64,000 nt of DNA from Paulownia fortunei (lineage: Eukaryota > Streptophyta > Magnoliopsida > Lamiales > Paulowniaceae). Shown one piece after another: positions 36,099 through 47,513 of this stretch. Under the pieces are notes generated by a model. It had not been told where the DNA came from, searched no databases, and was given only the letters and a program-made list of their open reading frames with translations. Made by a program: the position numbers and the translations under genes. The stretch is taken from positions 6,466,841-6,530,840 of the forward strand of contig CM033116.1 in the NCBI GenBank assembly GCA_019321725.1. Reading direction: 5' to 3'. Positions within the stretch are counted from its first letter, which is position 1. Each line of letters opens with the position of its first letter.

Positions 36099-37867
36099 TG
36101 ATAAGTGCATATTTTGATATAATTTTGTTTCAAATTCTTTATACTTTCCTTAGTTTATTCTTGTTAATATTAAATTTTTATTAATATTTTGTATTAGGGA
36201 ATCAATGAATAAAAAGAGATTAAAAATAACCAATATAAAACTAAAGAAGACAAACATATTTCGTGAATAAGTTGGGAGATAATATTTTATTGGATCAAAG
36301 AAACATCATAATTACAATAAAAATGGCCATTTTTGCCTAAGTCTATCATATATAGATCAAAATCTATGTAAAAAATCACTTGAATTTTGTAAGTGATTGT
36401 TGGATTTACATTAAATTCAAAATAAGCATGTTTTCAAACTTATGCAGTTTTTGTATTTTAGGCATAACTCCATAATCAAAAGCTCCATGGACCTAAATCT
36501 TACTTCATTTGAAAGCTAAAAGATAGAATTATAATTTTACTATTTGAAACTCAGCCCAATTCAGCTTTTATTATAGCAGAAAATTCATTCAAATATATGT
36601 TTTGGAAAAGATCTATTTATGCTGATATATTTTATTAAATCAAGCATAACTTTCTCCCTACTAGTTGAAATTAGGTTATTCAAGTTGAAAAATTAAGCTA
36701 ATAGATAAATATATAGTTTTTATGTTGATCACATTTCTAAAATCAACTAATTTTATAGATAAAAAAATATGATAAAATTTAAATCTGAAAAAGACATGTG
36801 AATTTAGAGCACATTTGAAGTTAATTTGGAGTGCATTTGGAGTGAATTTGGAGATGTTAATTTAAGTACTCTTCTACTATAAGTAGGGGCTCTTAAATAT
36901 CATTCAATATACAAAAAACCCTTAGAAGGGAAAAGAAAATTTTATTATTGTCTTTTTTTAGACTAAGTTTTCTAGTAATATTATATCTATTTTTAGTCTT
37001 TTCTACTTTCATTATATCTTTCTAAATTTTATTTAGGTGGAGAAGAAGGGTAATCCTCTTTATGGAAAAAGATGAACGATTATAAAGGTGCATATTGTTC
37101 AAGTATGTTGTATTATTATTTTATTTTTTTATTGAATCCCTCCTTATTTTGTGGTGATTCTTGATTTATGTATCACCAATGATACAACAAATATTTGGAT
37201 TCATTTAACTTATTATATGGTTCTACTTCACCGACTGCTAACGTGAAACCTTAATTTGTTATAGATAAATTTGTGTATAAATACTTAATCCCATAAATAA
37301 GTGTTAGATTTAAAACCCTTCTTGTTTAGTGGCGATTCTTAATTTATGTATCATCAATGGCATAACAAATATTTAGATTCAATTAGCTTATTATATTGTT
37401 GTACTCCATCGACTGCTAACGTAAAACTTTGATTTGTTGTAAATAAAAAAGTACATAAATACTTGATCCCATAAACAAGTGTTGTTGTTAAGAGACAATT
37501 TACAAATAGTAAGACAATATCATGATTACCATAATGTGTGAGTTATTTGAAAATATCTTCTAATTGGAACCTTTATTGTAAATAGATTCCAATAGTGACA
37601 TTTAAAAGAGGTAAAAAAATAATAAATAATCGTTCGTATATCCAAAACTTAAGAGCGTATTCCTAATCATCAATACTTTTATTACTTTGATTTTTTAGTT
37701 ACAACATAAATTTTTCTTTATAATTTAAACCATATTCAGCCCATTCTTTTAAGAAATATAATCCTAAAAACTTTAAACAACTTTTCTGTGGATCGACCTC
37801 AAACTCCCAAAAAATTTTTTTATTTGATACAACCTACACTTGGGTTTGCAACCTTAAAGTTATAACA
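36099..37867 (+). repeat. 3' LTR of element C
   Basis: It starts TGATAAGTGCATATTTTG and ends AAGTTATAACA, followed by the target duplication ACTAT (37868-37872). At 1769 bp it is the uninterrupted copy and serves as reference for the 5' LTR. It contains two copies of a segment of about 180-190 bases around GTGATTCTTGATTTATGTATCA (from about 37153 and 37331), each followed by CCATCGACTGCTAACG-like text; the 5' LTR shows the same duplication. Confidence 0.85.
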
Positions 37868-37872
37868 ACTAT

Positions 37873-38245
37873 ATATACATATTAACCTTTCTCACTGCTC
37901 CAAGTGCGAAGGCGATCGTTCGCATACCTCTCAATGGTGCGATCATAATTTATAAGTCTTATTCTACTCGGTATCAAAGCGTCAAGGTGATTGGCCATGT
38001 GAGTGGGCTAATCTAACCCTGGTGACAACGCAAAAATCCAATACCAATCAAAAAATGAAAACACAAAGATATCTCATTAAATTAAATGTCATCACAGCCA
38101 CAATCACCGAATTTTACGTAATCACATACTATACACATGTCTTTCAAGTATACTTCCAAACAAATGATAACTATTTAATTATGCACAATCCTCTTATGGG
38201 TAAAGCAATATATGATTGGTCCTCAACAATACTCAAGTGATCAAA
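37873..38245 (+). mobile_element. copia LTR end, primer site and gag start (remnant)
   Basis: After the right ACTAT duplication of C the older sequence resumes. At 37969-37980 stands CGGTATCAAAGC, ten of twelve bases equal to the initiator-tRNA-Met primer site of copia elements. Downstream an open run (38022-38240) ends MHNPLMGKAIYDWSSTILK and may be the start of a gag, but I cannot confirm it. If the LTR text at 2369-2810 continues here, the old element was a tandem: internal region, LTR, internal region. Confidence 0.4.
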
Positions 38246-38886
38246 GCATATATCGAAGTGACTTTATTATCAATAGCCCAAAAGTAAAATCAAGGTATAC
38301 TTAGGGGACCAAAAGTGAATTTATCCCTTACTAGTCGCTAGTCCCATAACAAAATATAGAAAAAAAATTAAATCAAATTTAACGCGTTTTGTTCAAGAAT
38401 TTTGATCAGCAAAGGAAAATATTAAGATAAAGTATAACAAAATTAAAAATATATATAAAATATCGTTTGTTTGCTTGTTTAGTGAAAATATTGAGGTAAA
38501 TAATAGTAAGAAAGGGAGACGGTGGATGAGTTAGAGACAGAGGATCAAACAGGCTTCTCTCCCATTTTTCTCACATTTTTTTAACTTGATCACATGATAT
38601 TTTCCCTTAATTTTTTTCTTTTCTTAGTATTTTCCCTAACATCAAACATGCAAAATTATTTTCTCTATAATTTTCTTTTCTTTTCGTCACCAAAACCTTG
38701 TACAAATAGAGTGTAAGTGATATGCATTATTGAATTCATTTTCAATTATTTTGTTTATATCTAATTATATATTTGTAGTCTATTTTTTCTTGATTCTATT
38801 AAAAAGAAATAAATGTGTAAAACCTATATTCGGTTCATCCGCCCAAAGCGAAGCAAATCAAATCAAACAGCTTTATAAATTATTTT
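38246..38886. other. AT-rich sequence, nothing recognised
   Basis: No open frame with a known domain, no clear repeat structure. It ends with the left copy of the 9-bp duplication of MITE H (38878-38886). Confidence 0.5.
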
Positions 38887-39474
38887 GGATAAATGGCACT
38901 TTATCGTCCTAAAAATAAAATCTAAACACATATTGTGTGGCTGTGTGGCACTTTGTCCGCCAATTTATATGTATTGTAGCATTTTATCTTTCAATGTTAT
39001 TTTCATCGAAATATTCTTCATTAGCTATCATTGTTCTTTTTTTCCCCTCTTTCCATTCAAAAGATGAAAAAAGATATCGTATATTTTTATTATTGCTAGT
39101 GTTTAAAACACGATAAATTATGGTATATTTGCTCAAATTATATCGATCGTAATATTAAAATATTTTAGATGTCACCATTTTTTTGTACTTTTATCATTGA
39201 TAATGAATAAAAAATATGATAATATTTTTTTTTCAACATTTGAGCAGAAAAAATGGAGACAATAACTAATGAAGAGCATTTCAGTAAAAATTTGACCTAA
39301 AAATAATATTAGAGCAAAGTGTTGTAATAAATATAAGTCAGTGCCAAAGTGTTTAAAATTTACTTTTTGAGGTAATGTATTAAGATAATTAAGTTTGAAG
39401 GGCAAAATAATTAAAATTTACTTTTAGAGATACTAAAAATTATTAAGTTTTAGGGGATAAAGTGGTATTTATCC
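38887..39474. mobile_element. Mutator-like MITE H (588 bp)
   Basis: The left end GGATAAATGGCACTTTATC and the right end, read on the other strand, GGATAAATACCACTTTATC pair with two mismatches. The flanks AATTATTTT (38878-38886) and TATTATTTT (39475-39483) form a 9-bp duplication with one mismatch, the length known for Mutator-like elements. More inverted similarity continues inward (the TTCATTAGCTATCATTG area at 39020 against 39265). It has no coding capacity. Confidence 0.8.
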
Positions 39475-39483
39475 TATTATTTT

Positions 39484-39800
39484 TAAAAAATTAAAAGATT
39501 ATATATAGAGTGTTTTATAATTAAATATCAATATAAAATAGTGTTTTCTCTTAGTTTTAAATATGTCAATCAAATTCTATTAGCTTCGATTGTACAGTCA
39601 CTAAATATTTTCTTGCAAAGATTACGAAAAAGCAATTTTTAAACTAATTTGGTGTAATTTTATATTCTAAAGATCGAATACATGAACTAAGATGTAAACC
39701 ACCATTGAGCAAGGGGCAAATTTGGAAAATCAAATAAATTTTTTGGCTGACATTAGTGCCTTATTCCATAATGGCTAAGCACTATAGAGGAAATATGCAA
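39484..39800. other. AT-rich spacer, nothing recognised
   Basis: No gene or repeat could be supported between MITE H and the GC-rich block. Confidence 0.5.
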
Positions 39801-40494
39801 TAGTCATTATCCCACGGGCCAGTCCGGTGGCTGACCTGTGGACCCGTAACCGGCCCGTGGATTCACGGGCCGGTTACAGGTCCGAAAATTTCGGACCCGT
39901 GAACCGGCGGTTCAATTCGGGCCGGCCCGTCGGGTCCGACCCGATATTTTTTAATTTTTTTTAAATTTTTTACCACGGGTCGGGTTCAAACCGGACCCGT
40001 CCCGTGGCTGACCCGTGGACTTTTACACTATTTAGATTAAAAAAAATTAAAAAATTTAAAAAACGCCGGGGTTGGGCCCGACGGGCCGGCCCGAATTGAA
40101 CCGCCCGGCGGTTCACGGGTCCGGAATTTTCGGACCCATTACACTATTTAGATTAAAAAAAATTAAAAAATTTATAAAAAATTAAAAAACACCGGGTCGG
40201 GCCGGATTGAACCGCCGGGCTGACACGGCGGTTCAAGGGTCCGAAATTTCGGACCCGGGCCGATTATGGGTCCGAAAATTCCGGACCCGTGACCAGCGGT
40301 TCAATCCGGGCCGGCCCGTCGGGCCCGACCCGGTGTTTTTTAATTTTTTTTTAATCTAAATAGTGTAATGTGTCCGAAAATTCCGGACCCGTGAACCGCC
40401 GGGCGGTTCAATCCGGGCCGGCCCGTTGGGCCCGACCCGGCGTTTTTTAATTTTTTTTAAATTTTTTAATTTTTTTTTAATCTAAATAGTGTAA
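39801..40494. repeat. GC-rich fold-back block of hAT type
   Basis: A sharp change from AT-rich to very GC-rich sequence built of words such as CGGGCCGGCCCG, CGGACCCGTGAACCG and GCGGTTCA. AT-rich modules (AACTATTTAGATTAAAAAA-like) occur twice in one direction (40025-40065 and 40141-40185) and twice inverted (40338-40375 and 40440-40493), each next to a GGGCCCGACSGGGCC core. The whole can fold into a long hairpin. The left end TAGTCATTATCCCACGG is loosely similar to the inverse of the right end at 41351, but the 8-bp flanks do not match. Confidence 0.65.
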
Positions 40495-40571
40495 AAGTGT
40501 GTTATGTAGATTTTGAACCTCTGACCTCCAAACTATTAATAGAACACTCTAACCAATTGAGCTAATGGATC
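40495..40571 (-). pseudogene. tRNA-Ile(AAU)-like relic
   Basis: Read on the minus strand the sequence has the layout of a plant tRNA-Ile: CCATTAGCTCAATTGG and TTAGAG (acceptor end and D arm), a seven-base anticodon loop TTAATAG giving AAU, GGAGGTC, and AGAGGTTCAAAAT as T arm. The D arm and the internal promoter boxes are good. The anticodon stem and the T stem pair poorly and the acceptor stem does not close, so it is not a working tRNA. It may be a dead gene copy or the head of a tRNA-derived SINE. Confidence 0.6.
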
Positions 40572-41175
40572 ATATGTTTATAATTTTGAATAAGTACATA
40601 AATAAGTCTTATAATTTGTTTTTCATTTTTTCCCCCTCAAATTGTTTGTCTTGTTTCTGAAAATCAATATAATTGATATTGTATCCTTCTTTAAATTTAA
40701 TTAATTAGTTTCCGCAAATTACAAATCAAGTCCTATATTTAAATATTCTACATTTTATCTTAATAATAAGTAAAGTTTTGGAAATTATCTAATGATGCTA
40801 CTTTATAATTATTTTAATAATAAGTAAATTTATAATTTTTTAAAAATATTTAATAATGTTACTTTACAATATCTATTGTTTATTCCCCAACTTCTCATTT
40901 AATATTATTAAATTGTTGTAATGTTTAATCGATTTTATATGATAATATTAACTCCAAAAATCAAAATTTAGTAAATTGTGTTTTATCAATACAGTGTAAA
41001 TGGAAAAATTATTTTTTAGAAATTTTATAAATTAATTTAGTCACTTTTATTTTGGATCATATACTTAAATTTTAGTTTTTTTTTTTAAATTTAAGTTATT
41101 TTTTACATTAAGTTCAAAAGGTAACAATAATTTTTGCAAATTTAAGTTCAAAAAAATTTTAAAAAATAAAATAAA
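40572..41175. other. AT-rich sequence between the GC-rich blocks
   Basis: No gene or repeat could be recognised. It may be the interior of a non-autonomous hAT element whose ends are the flanking GC-rich blocks. Confidence 0.4.
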
Positions 41176-41351
41176 ATATAAGGGTCAGAACCGGAACCGG
41201 AACCGGCGGTTCCAGAACTCGGACCGTAACCGGCCTTAACGGTTAAGGTTAAGGGTCGGGATTTTCTTGAACCGTGGAACCGACGGTTCCGAACCGTGGA
41301 ACCGACGGTTCCGAACTGTAACCAGCGGTTCCTGAACCGTGATCAGGTCTA
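41176..41351. repeat. GC-rich hAT-like end with repeated ACCGGTTCC words
   Basis: A run of GAACCGGAACCGG and GGAACCGACGGTTCCGAACCGT units, including a perfect near-tandem pair at about 41270-41310. It ends CCGTGATCAGGTCTA. The composition resembles the left block at 39801 but the words differ (ACCGGAACC against GGACCCG). It may be the other end of the same element or a second one. Confidence 0.5.
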
Positions 41352-42100
41352 CAGTCAGAGATTCTTTTCATTACTACTCCCCAAGTGTCGTCATAATTTA
41401 CCTATTAAGGAAAAATTTAGTTAGAATTGTAAATAATTCATTCGAGAAGATATTTGTTTAAGTTTGAGAATGAGTTAGAGAGGATATTTGGTTAAATTTA
41501 TTTTAAAAAAATTATATTTTTTTTATTTTATAAGATATTTTTAAATCTTATAAAATGTAAGATGTTTTTAAAGTTTATAAAATGTTATATTTTATTTCAA
41601 AAGTAAGTTTTTAAAATGTTTGAATAAAATAAGATTATAAAAACTATAACAATGTTAGTAATCATAATATTATAATGATAATAATATGGTTGAAACTAAA
41701 GGAATTTGTTAAAATCTTAAAAATAAGTTAGAAATTATTTATTTTAAAAAAAAAATTATAAGATCTAACACCTTATTTTGCGAGTTTATACACTTATTTT
41801 CTAAAAATATTACCAATATCTTATAAATTATTAAATATTTTGTATGATGTTTTAAAATGTTTATGAGCTCACATATACACAAAATCAAAACAAACTAAAA
41901 TCGTGTAATTTTATATTTTTAAATAATATTTTATTATTTTTCACTAATTGAATTGAGATAGTTGATATCTTATCTAAAGATGAATAAAATTTAAATTTAA
42001 TTTATTATATTTAATTAACTCGTCTCAAACATAATTTTATTAATTAATTTTAATTTATATGTTAAATAATTTGATTCATTTTTTAATTCTGAATCCATTA
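41352..42100. other. AT-rich upstream region of the PITP gene
   Basis: No coding sequence or repeat recognised. The sequence becomes less AT-rich from about 42100, where the promoter region of the next gene begins. Confidence 0.5.
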
Positions 42101-42161
42101 TGCAGCTGAGCCAAAAAGAGAAAGTCACCAGAACTAACTAGAAACCCAAAGCCAAAAAGAG

Positions 42162-42211
42162 AAGGAAATAGAAAAAGCAAACGGCCAACGAAATAGAAAA
42201 AGCAAACGGCC
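42162..42211. repeat. Two-copy direct repeat upstream of the PITP gene
   Basis: GAAATAGAAAAAGCAAACGG occurs at 42166-42185 and again at 42190-42209, a 24-base period. Each copy is followed by CC. It lies about 350 bases before the start codon. Confidence 0.7.
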
Positions 42212-42343
42212 CGCATTTTGGCCGGTTCGCATGTTGTGGTTGGACCGTCATCCAACGTTGAAACCTCCCACTTTCCCAAGAAAGGGAAAAGTAAGCGAAA
42301 AACAACACAAAGGACACGTTCCACCACCGTCTAATATGTCAGA

Positions 42344-42351
42344 TATTTATA
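42344..42351 (+). promoter_or_regulatory. Possible TATA box of the PITP gene
   Basis: TATTTATA, followed by a CT-rich stretch (42365-42395) that is a plausible transcription start area. It lies about 190 bases before the start codon. An ACACGTT word (42313-42319) nearby resembles an ABA-response core. Both are weak calls from sequence only. Confidence 0.35.
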
Positions 42352-42538
42352 CATTTCTTATTCATCCCTTCTCTTCTCGCATTCTTGTCTCTGCCCATAT
42401 CAAGAATCGTCCCCATTTCGATTCTTGAAATTATTTTTTATACTTCGGAGCCTGCAATTTTTGCACTTGGAAGAATTTGTGGTTTTAACCGGCAAATTTG
42501 GAGTAAAGGCCCCATAACCAAGAAGACATAAATAGAAA

Positions 42539-45500
42539 ATGGTTCAGATGAAAGAGTTGTATCCTCTATTGCTTTGTGAAAGCACCATTTTTTCTTTTTC
42601 TTTTTCTTTTTACTTGTGTGTTATGTTTGTTTGTCGTATTTGCATTTGATCATGGCCTTGTTTGTGTTTCTTTCGTCACATTATAATTCCCAATTCAACA
42701 TGGAATAAGATTTTCCTTTGTAGAAGTCATGTTAACTGTTCAATTGGCTGCTCTGGAAATATTTTGGATAGTCGATAATTCAATTATATGATTCCTCTTG
42801 TTTGTAAATTTATGCTGCACGCTTGAAATGTAAGTTGTTTTTCATTGATTTTAATCCATAGACGTGGATGATAGTTCTTGCTAACAAACCAATGTATGAT
42901 TTTTGAGAAAAATTCTGAGAAGGCGCTGCCTGGGAATTTTGCACGCAGATCACATTTTCACCTTTATGGGATTCTCTGTGGATATGTAGCTTTTTCTTTT
43001 CCTTGACCATTATACTTTTTCTTACCTGGGGTTGTTCTAAAGTCGGATTGTTACGCCGTTATCGTTGGAAGAGGTAATCAAAGTCAATGGCTCGATGATG
43101 TAGAGGATATAGAATTGATTCTGTATGCTGTAATGCTCTTTGGCAATGAATGAATGTTACTCTGTGTTTTTATTTTATTTTATTTTTATTTTTTTTGCAG
43201 TTTCAAGTAGCTCAGATGTATATGGTAATGAAAATGCAGCAAGACAGCACCCCAGGGACTGAAGGGGTGGAGGTATTGGAGAACAGACCTTTTGAAGATG
43301 ATGACTTTGGAAAAGGTCAATACACGTTGAAAATTTATAGGTTACAGAGGTAACTTTTGAGCAACATGATACTTTGGACAAAGTTTAAATTGGCTAATTT
43401 CTTCGACTGGTTTCCTGGGAACTTTGTTTTCAAAAAGTTATTATCTTTACTAGTGATGTTTCATCTTTATGTCACCTTTTTCCTCTTCTTTGTTAGTAGC
43501 CTGTCTGTTGTGTCTGCTAAAGTGGCATTCTGCAATAGGTGTAATTGTTGTTTACCATTCATTCTTGTTTTTCATTGCAAGGCCATTTTACTTCGATAGT
43601 GGGCTTTAGTTTTTAAATTCATTCATTCAGTTCTTTCCAGCAAAGCGCCTACTTGGTTGGCTAGATTTGCCCCAACAGATGCTCTTGTGATGCAAGAGGA
43701 AGCTTGGAATGCATACCCAAGATGTAAATCAGGTTTGTTTTCCCCTTTGTATTCACATTATTACTGGATAGCTGTTTTTGGCTTGGCTTTTTCTTCCATC
43801 TAAAAAGAATTTCACTGTTCTCCAATGGTCACTGGTGCGAATTTCACTCCACCAAACAGTTATCAAGGTAAACACACTGATGCTGTTTACAACTTTCTTC
43901 TGATGTGTGACCATACAGGATAAAGTTCTGATAGAATTTTTTGGTTTTTGGCTTATTTTCAGTGCCCATATTTCACAAGGTTTATTCTTACTATTGAAAC
44001 TATTCACAAGGCTGACTGTGGTCAATCTGAAAATGTAAGTTCGGATGTCACTCAAATTGACTTTAGATGGAGTTTGATGTGGCCATCTAGTGAATGCCAT
44101 CTCATGATTTTTTTACCAAACAAGTTTCTGGTTCATTGTTGCCAAAGAGGAAGTATGTAACCTTTTTCCTTTGATTTTTTCTTGGGACAATGAACAATTA
44201 GGTGCATGGCCTCACCAAAGAGCAATTAGCAATTAGGCAGGTGGAAATGCTTGATATAGCTTCAGATACAAGTGATTATTGGGGTTATATAATTGGGAGT
44301 AGCAATATTGATTTTTCTCAGTTCCAATCAGCTCGAACTGGCCGTGGTCCGTTAATAGATGGATGGCAGGTTGGTATCTCCTGTTCATTTATAGATTGTG
44401 TCAATCGAATCCAAACGTGTAGGTGGTTGATTTGTATGACATGAGTTTTACTGGCCTTAAATCGAAAATAAAAAGAATAAGGGTCTTAGACTGTATTAAA
44501 CTGTAAAATATCGGGTCCGTTCTTGTGATTACATTTTGCATTTATGGTTTTCTTGGATATGGTCAATTCTTTCATGGTTTGGAAAATTGCTAGTTCCTTC
44601 ACTGATGGTGTCATCGAAACTAGTTGTGTACTCTATATCTTTTACCTTTCTAAACTAGAAAAGAGACTATCACTTGTAACGTGTTTAAAAAAAGAGAGGA
44701 TTGAGATTAAATTAAGAGACATTAGAAGAAGAATAAAGAATTAATTTATATGAGGGTAAGGATTACATATTCAGAAGCTATTTCTGTAACAATTGTCCAG
44801 AAAAATGTTTTTCTATAAAAATTAAAATTGATCGTCAACATTAATTAGCATAAGTTGAGATTACATTTTCTTTAGTTTCAATCAAGCCTTCCCCTGGCAA
44901 TCAAATATGTGGTATATGAGCAGCATGACACCCTTCGCAATTCTTTTCCCCGTTATTTTATTTGAAATAGAAGTTATCAGAATAGCAAGTACAAATGCAA
45001 TCAATCTAAATATAATTTGGTAAGATAATGGCTTGTTAGGCTAGTTTTTCAAGTAGAACTTGTATAAATTGACAATGAAGGATTGAATAGGCTAGTGACA
45101 TGAAACTCAAAAACTTGGATCCGAGGCTCGTCATAATTAGCAAAGTACTTTGTGCCTTGCAATCTCTTTACATTTTCAATCATATTAATCCTTCCAAGTA
45201 ATTTATTTCAATCATAATTGTTGTTTGTTACGGTCATGCTTTCAGGAGCCTCCTATCACAAACTTGGTCCTGCCAATTATTATGCACTAGTTAGCTCCTC
45301 AAACCAACGCTCTTGCTGACTAAGTGAGTTTCAAACTGTACACCACAAAAGCCTTAAGGCTGTGTTACAGACAACAGAGTCAGATTCTTAGGCAACTATG
45401 AATTTACCCAAGTGTTAAGCAACACAGAGAGCAAAGGTGCTCTCTCTAAGCATGCCAGAGTATTTGAAGCTTAAGTAGGACATCTTGGAAGTAGAAATAT

Positions 45501-47513
45501 AAAAAATTCAAGAAAGATGTAGATGATCTACTTGAAGAAGGGTACAGATAGCCCTAAGATGGCCTTCTGTAAACAATCCTGGGTTGAGCTTTCTAATATA
45601 ATCAAAAACCATTCTCTTGAATGCTTCTCCATGAACATGTATTGGATAAGTATCTCTCCCTCTCCCTTAAAACTGCCCAGAAGATGTGTAAACTATGCCG
45701 TGTATGTGAAATAATTTTTTTGCAACAGAAAAATTAACTCTTTTGCCATTTGAATGTATCAGCGAGATATGAATATATATGCTTTTGCCGAACAATTGGC
45801 AACATGTTCTAAAGTATAGTAGTAGGTTGAGGTTCATTGACTTGGTGTTCCTTGATACATGCAGGATCGATGTAATCCAGTTATGACGGCTTACAAGTTG
45901 GTGACAATAGATGCTCCATACTGGGGCTTTGGCAGTAGACTTGAACAAGCTTTGCTTGCGGTATATTGCTCTTTCAGTATTAAAGAAATATGATTAATAC
46001 TAGAAATACTTTAATAGTGTGCTTGTTTTTCTAAGAAGAGTACAAGTTTACACAAGTCCTATGTTTTCTGTCACATTTTCAAAATTTCTGTAGATCACAT
46101 TTCCATCAATGAAAATGAGATATTTGTTTAAATTGTACTCATTTTGTTAAAAAAAAAAAAAGGATCACTTCCTCAACCAAACATGTTGAAACAGAAGTAT
46201 GTGCATATGTCATGCTGTGTAGGATTTCAAAGTTGTGAAGGAGATCCATTCGATGGTAGTCATCTATTTAGAGTATGCACCTTTACTGAATGCTACAGCA
46301 TCCATGCACTTGCATCAGATATTTGTTCAGAGTCGCTGGGTTTAATCTTGTCTTTCCCTGCCTCATGCAATACTTAGCATGATTTTTGCATTTATTGTAA
46401 AGGTTTAATTTTAAATATCAAGATAACTAACTGCAGGGTGAAAGGGCACTTTTCCTTGAAAGTCATCGAAATTGTTTTGGTTGGATCGATGAGTGGTATG
46501 GGCTGCCTGTGGATATGATGCGTGAGCTAGAGAAACAAAGTGATTCTTCATTAAACAAGGTAAAGGGGATTCAAACTTCAAGCATCATCGTTAATTCAGG
46601 AAATGTTATCTGCAGTCCATTTCTTTCCCTAATTTCAGGGATTTAATAATATTCCAAATATTAGGTCATGCCTGTAGCCCTGTGTTACTGTTTAAGCTTA
46701 TTCCTGCATATTACATGAAAAACAAGCACTGTGACCAACCTGAATTGGACCTTGTGTTCATGTTTGTCGTTTGATTTTTCCTTTCATATACCTTTGTATG
46801 TAATAGTTTACCCCCAGAGGAAATTTGTGTACATATTTCCTATGTGAAAAATTAATTCTTGGCATACATGAACTATAGTAGTTGTTTAAGAAACGATGCA
46901 TCTTGAATTTGATGGCACAAAAGTTTGTCTTCCTGTCTGAAGTTGATCATCAATGGATGATTCTCTTTTCTTGAATGCGCATAACAATTTACCTGCTGGT
47001 AGAACTCTTTTTTTAAGCGGTGACCCATGCATACATTTAGAAGTCCGTTACAGCACTTTTATTGTCTCATCTTCCAAAATTATAAATCTTTTTTATGATT
47101 CAATGTCATCTTACGTGGCAATTAATGCTGGAAATTTTATATTCTTTCGTGATGCAGAAACTTGGTCGGCCTTGTGTAGTGGCAGACGAGGAGGAATCGG
47201 ATGATATCAGAACTATTGCCAGGTGCTAATGTTAAAGTTTCTTTATAGGAGTTCCTGAATTCTACCATCATGCTTTCAATATTGCTTTAGCGGATGCAAG
47301 AAAATTTATCCTCTTGTTAAAACACTTGAGGGTATGACTATAGAAAGGCTGTAGGCTGAGATCACATATCCACAGGGTTGAATTCCTTTGTACCTATTGT
47401 ATTGCCTCCCAAGTTTATAAAAAAAAAAAAAATCTCCATGTAAATGATGTGTTTGGCGGCCCAGTTATCAGAGTCAATATTCTCCAGCTTTCCTCAACCA
47501 TTCACCAATTTGA
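42539..47513 (+). CDS. Class I phosphatidylinositol transfer protein, 11 coding exons
   Basis: It moves phosphatidylinositol and phosphatidylcholine between membranes. Coding exons by GT/AG borders: 42539-42558, 43043-43073, 43201-43349, 43641-43732, 43860-43867, 43963-44034, 44202-44369, 45865-45960, 46437-46559, 47158-47222, 47465-47513; 290 residues. The start MVQMKEF followed by RIVTPLSLEE fits the family N-terminus. Thr59, Lys61 and Asn90, which in animal PITP-alpha contact the lipid head group or are needed for transfer, stand at the same numbers here. TGRGPL (159-164 region) and the tryptophan-rich region WYGLPVDMMRELEK in exon 9 are present. Exon 5 is only 8 nt. The last exon is uncertain: another acceptor (47486) gives a longer open end, and the AGG TGC TAA read-through at 47222 would end it earlier. 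The gene faces the tetraspanin gene tail to tail. Confidence 0.88.
43860..43867 (+). other. 8-nt micro-exon of the PITP gene
   Basis: TTATCAAG between CAAACAG and GTAAAC. It completes the split codon for Val98 and adds Ile99 and Lys100. Without it exon 4 (ending in phase 1) and exon 6 (starting TGC CCA TAT) are out of frame. The neighbouring intron pieces are 127 and 95 nt long. Confidence 0.8.
44370..45864. other. Large intron of the PITP gene
   Basis: About 1.5 kb between exons 7 and 8. Short open frames inside (for example 44544-44744 and 45523-45714) show no domain and break the conserved protein order, so they are taken as intron. No clear transposon ends seen. Confidence 0.7.

Larger units (their letters stand above)
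2811..37867 (+). mobile_element. Element C: Athila-like Ty3/gypsy retrotransposon, heavily nested
   Basis: Two related LTRs (2811-6753 and 36099-37867) both start TGATAAGTGCATATTTTG and end in CA after a shared CAACCTTAAAGTT segment. They are flanked by the perfect 5-bp duplication ACTAT (2806-2810 and 37868-37872). Inside are a tRNA-Asp-type primer site, gag, protease, RT, RNase H and integrase pieces in gypsy order. Of the 35 kb span, most is later insertions (D, B1 with A, F with E, G, B2). Without them C is roughly 11 kb, a normal size for this group. The pol frames carry many stops, so C is inactive and older than all its insertions. Confidence 0.85.

Noticed and set aside
43753..44100. 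115-codon minus-strand frame
   Set aside because: Antisense to PITP exons and introns; it has no domain of its own.
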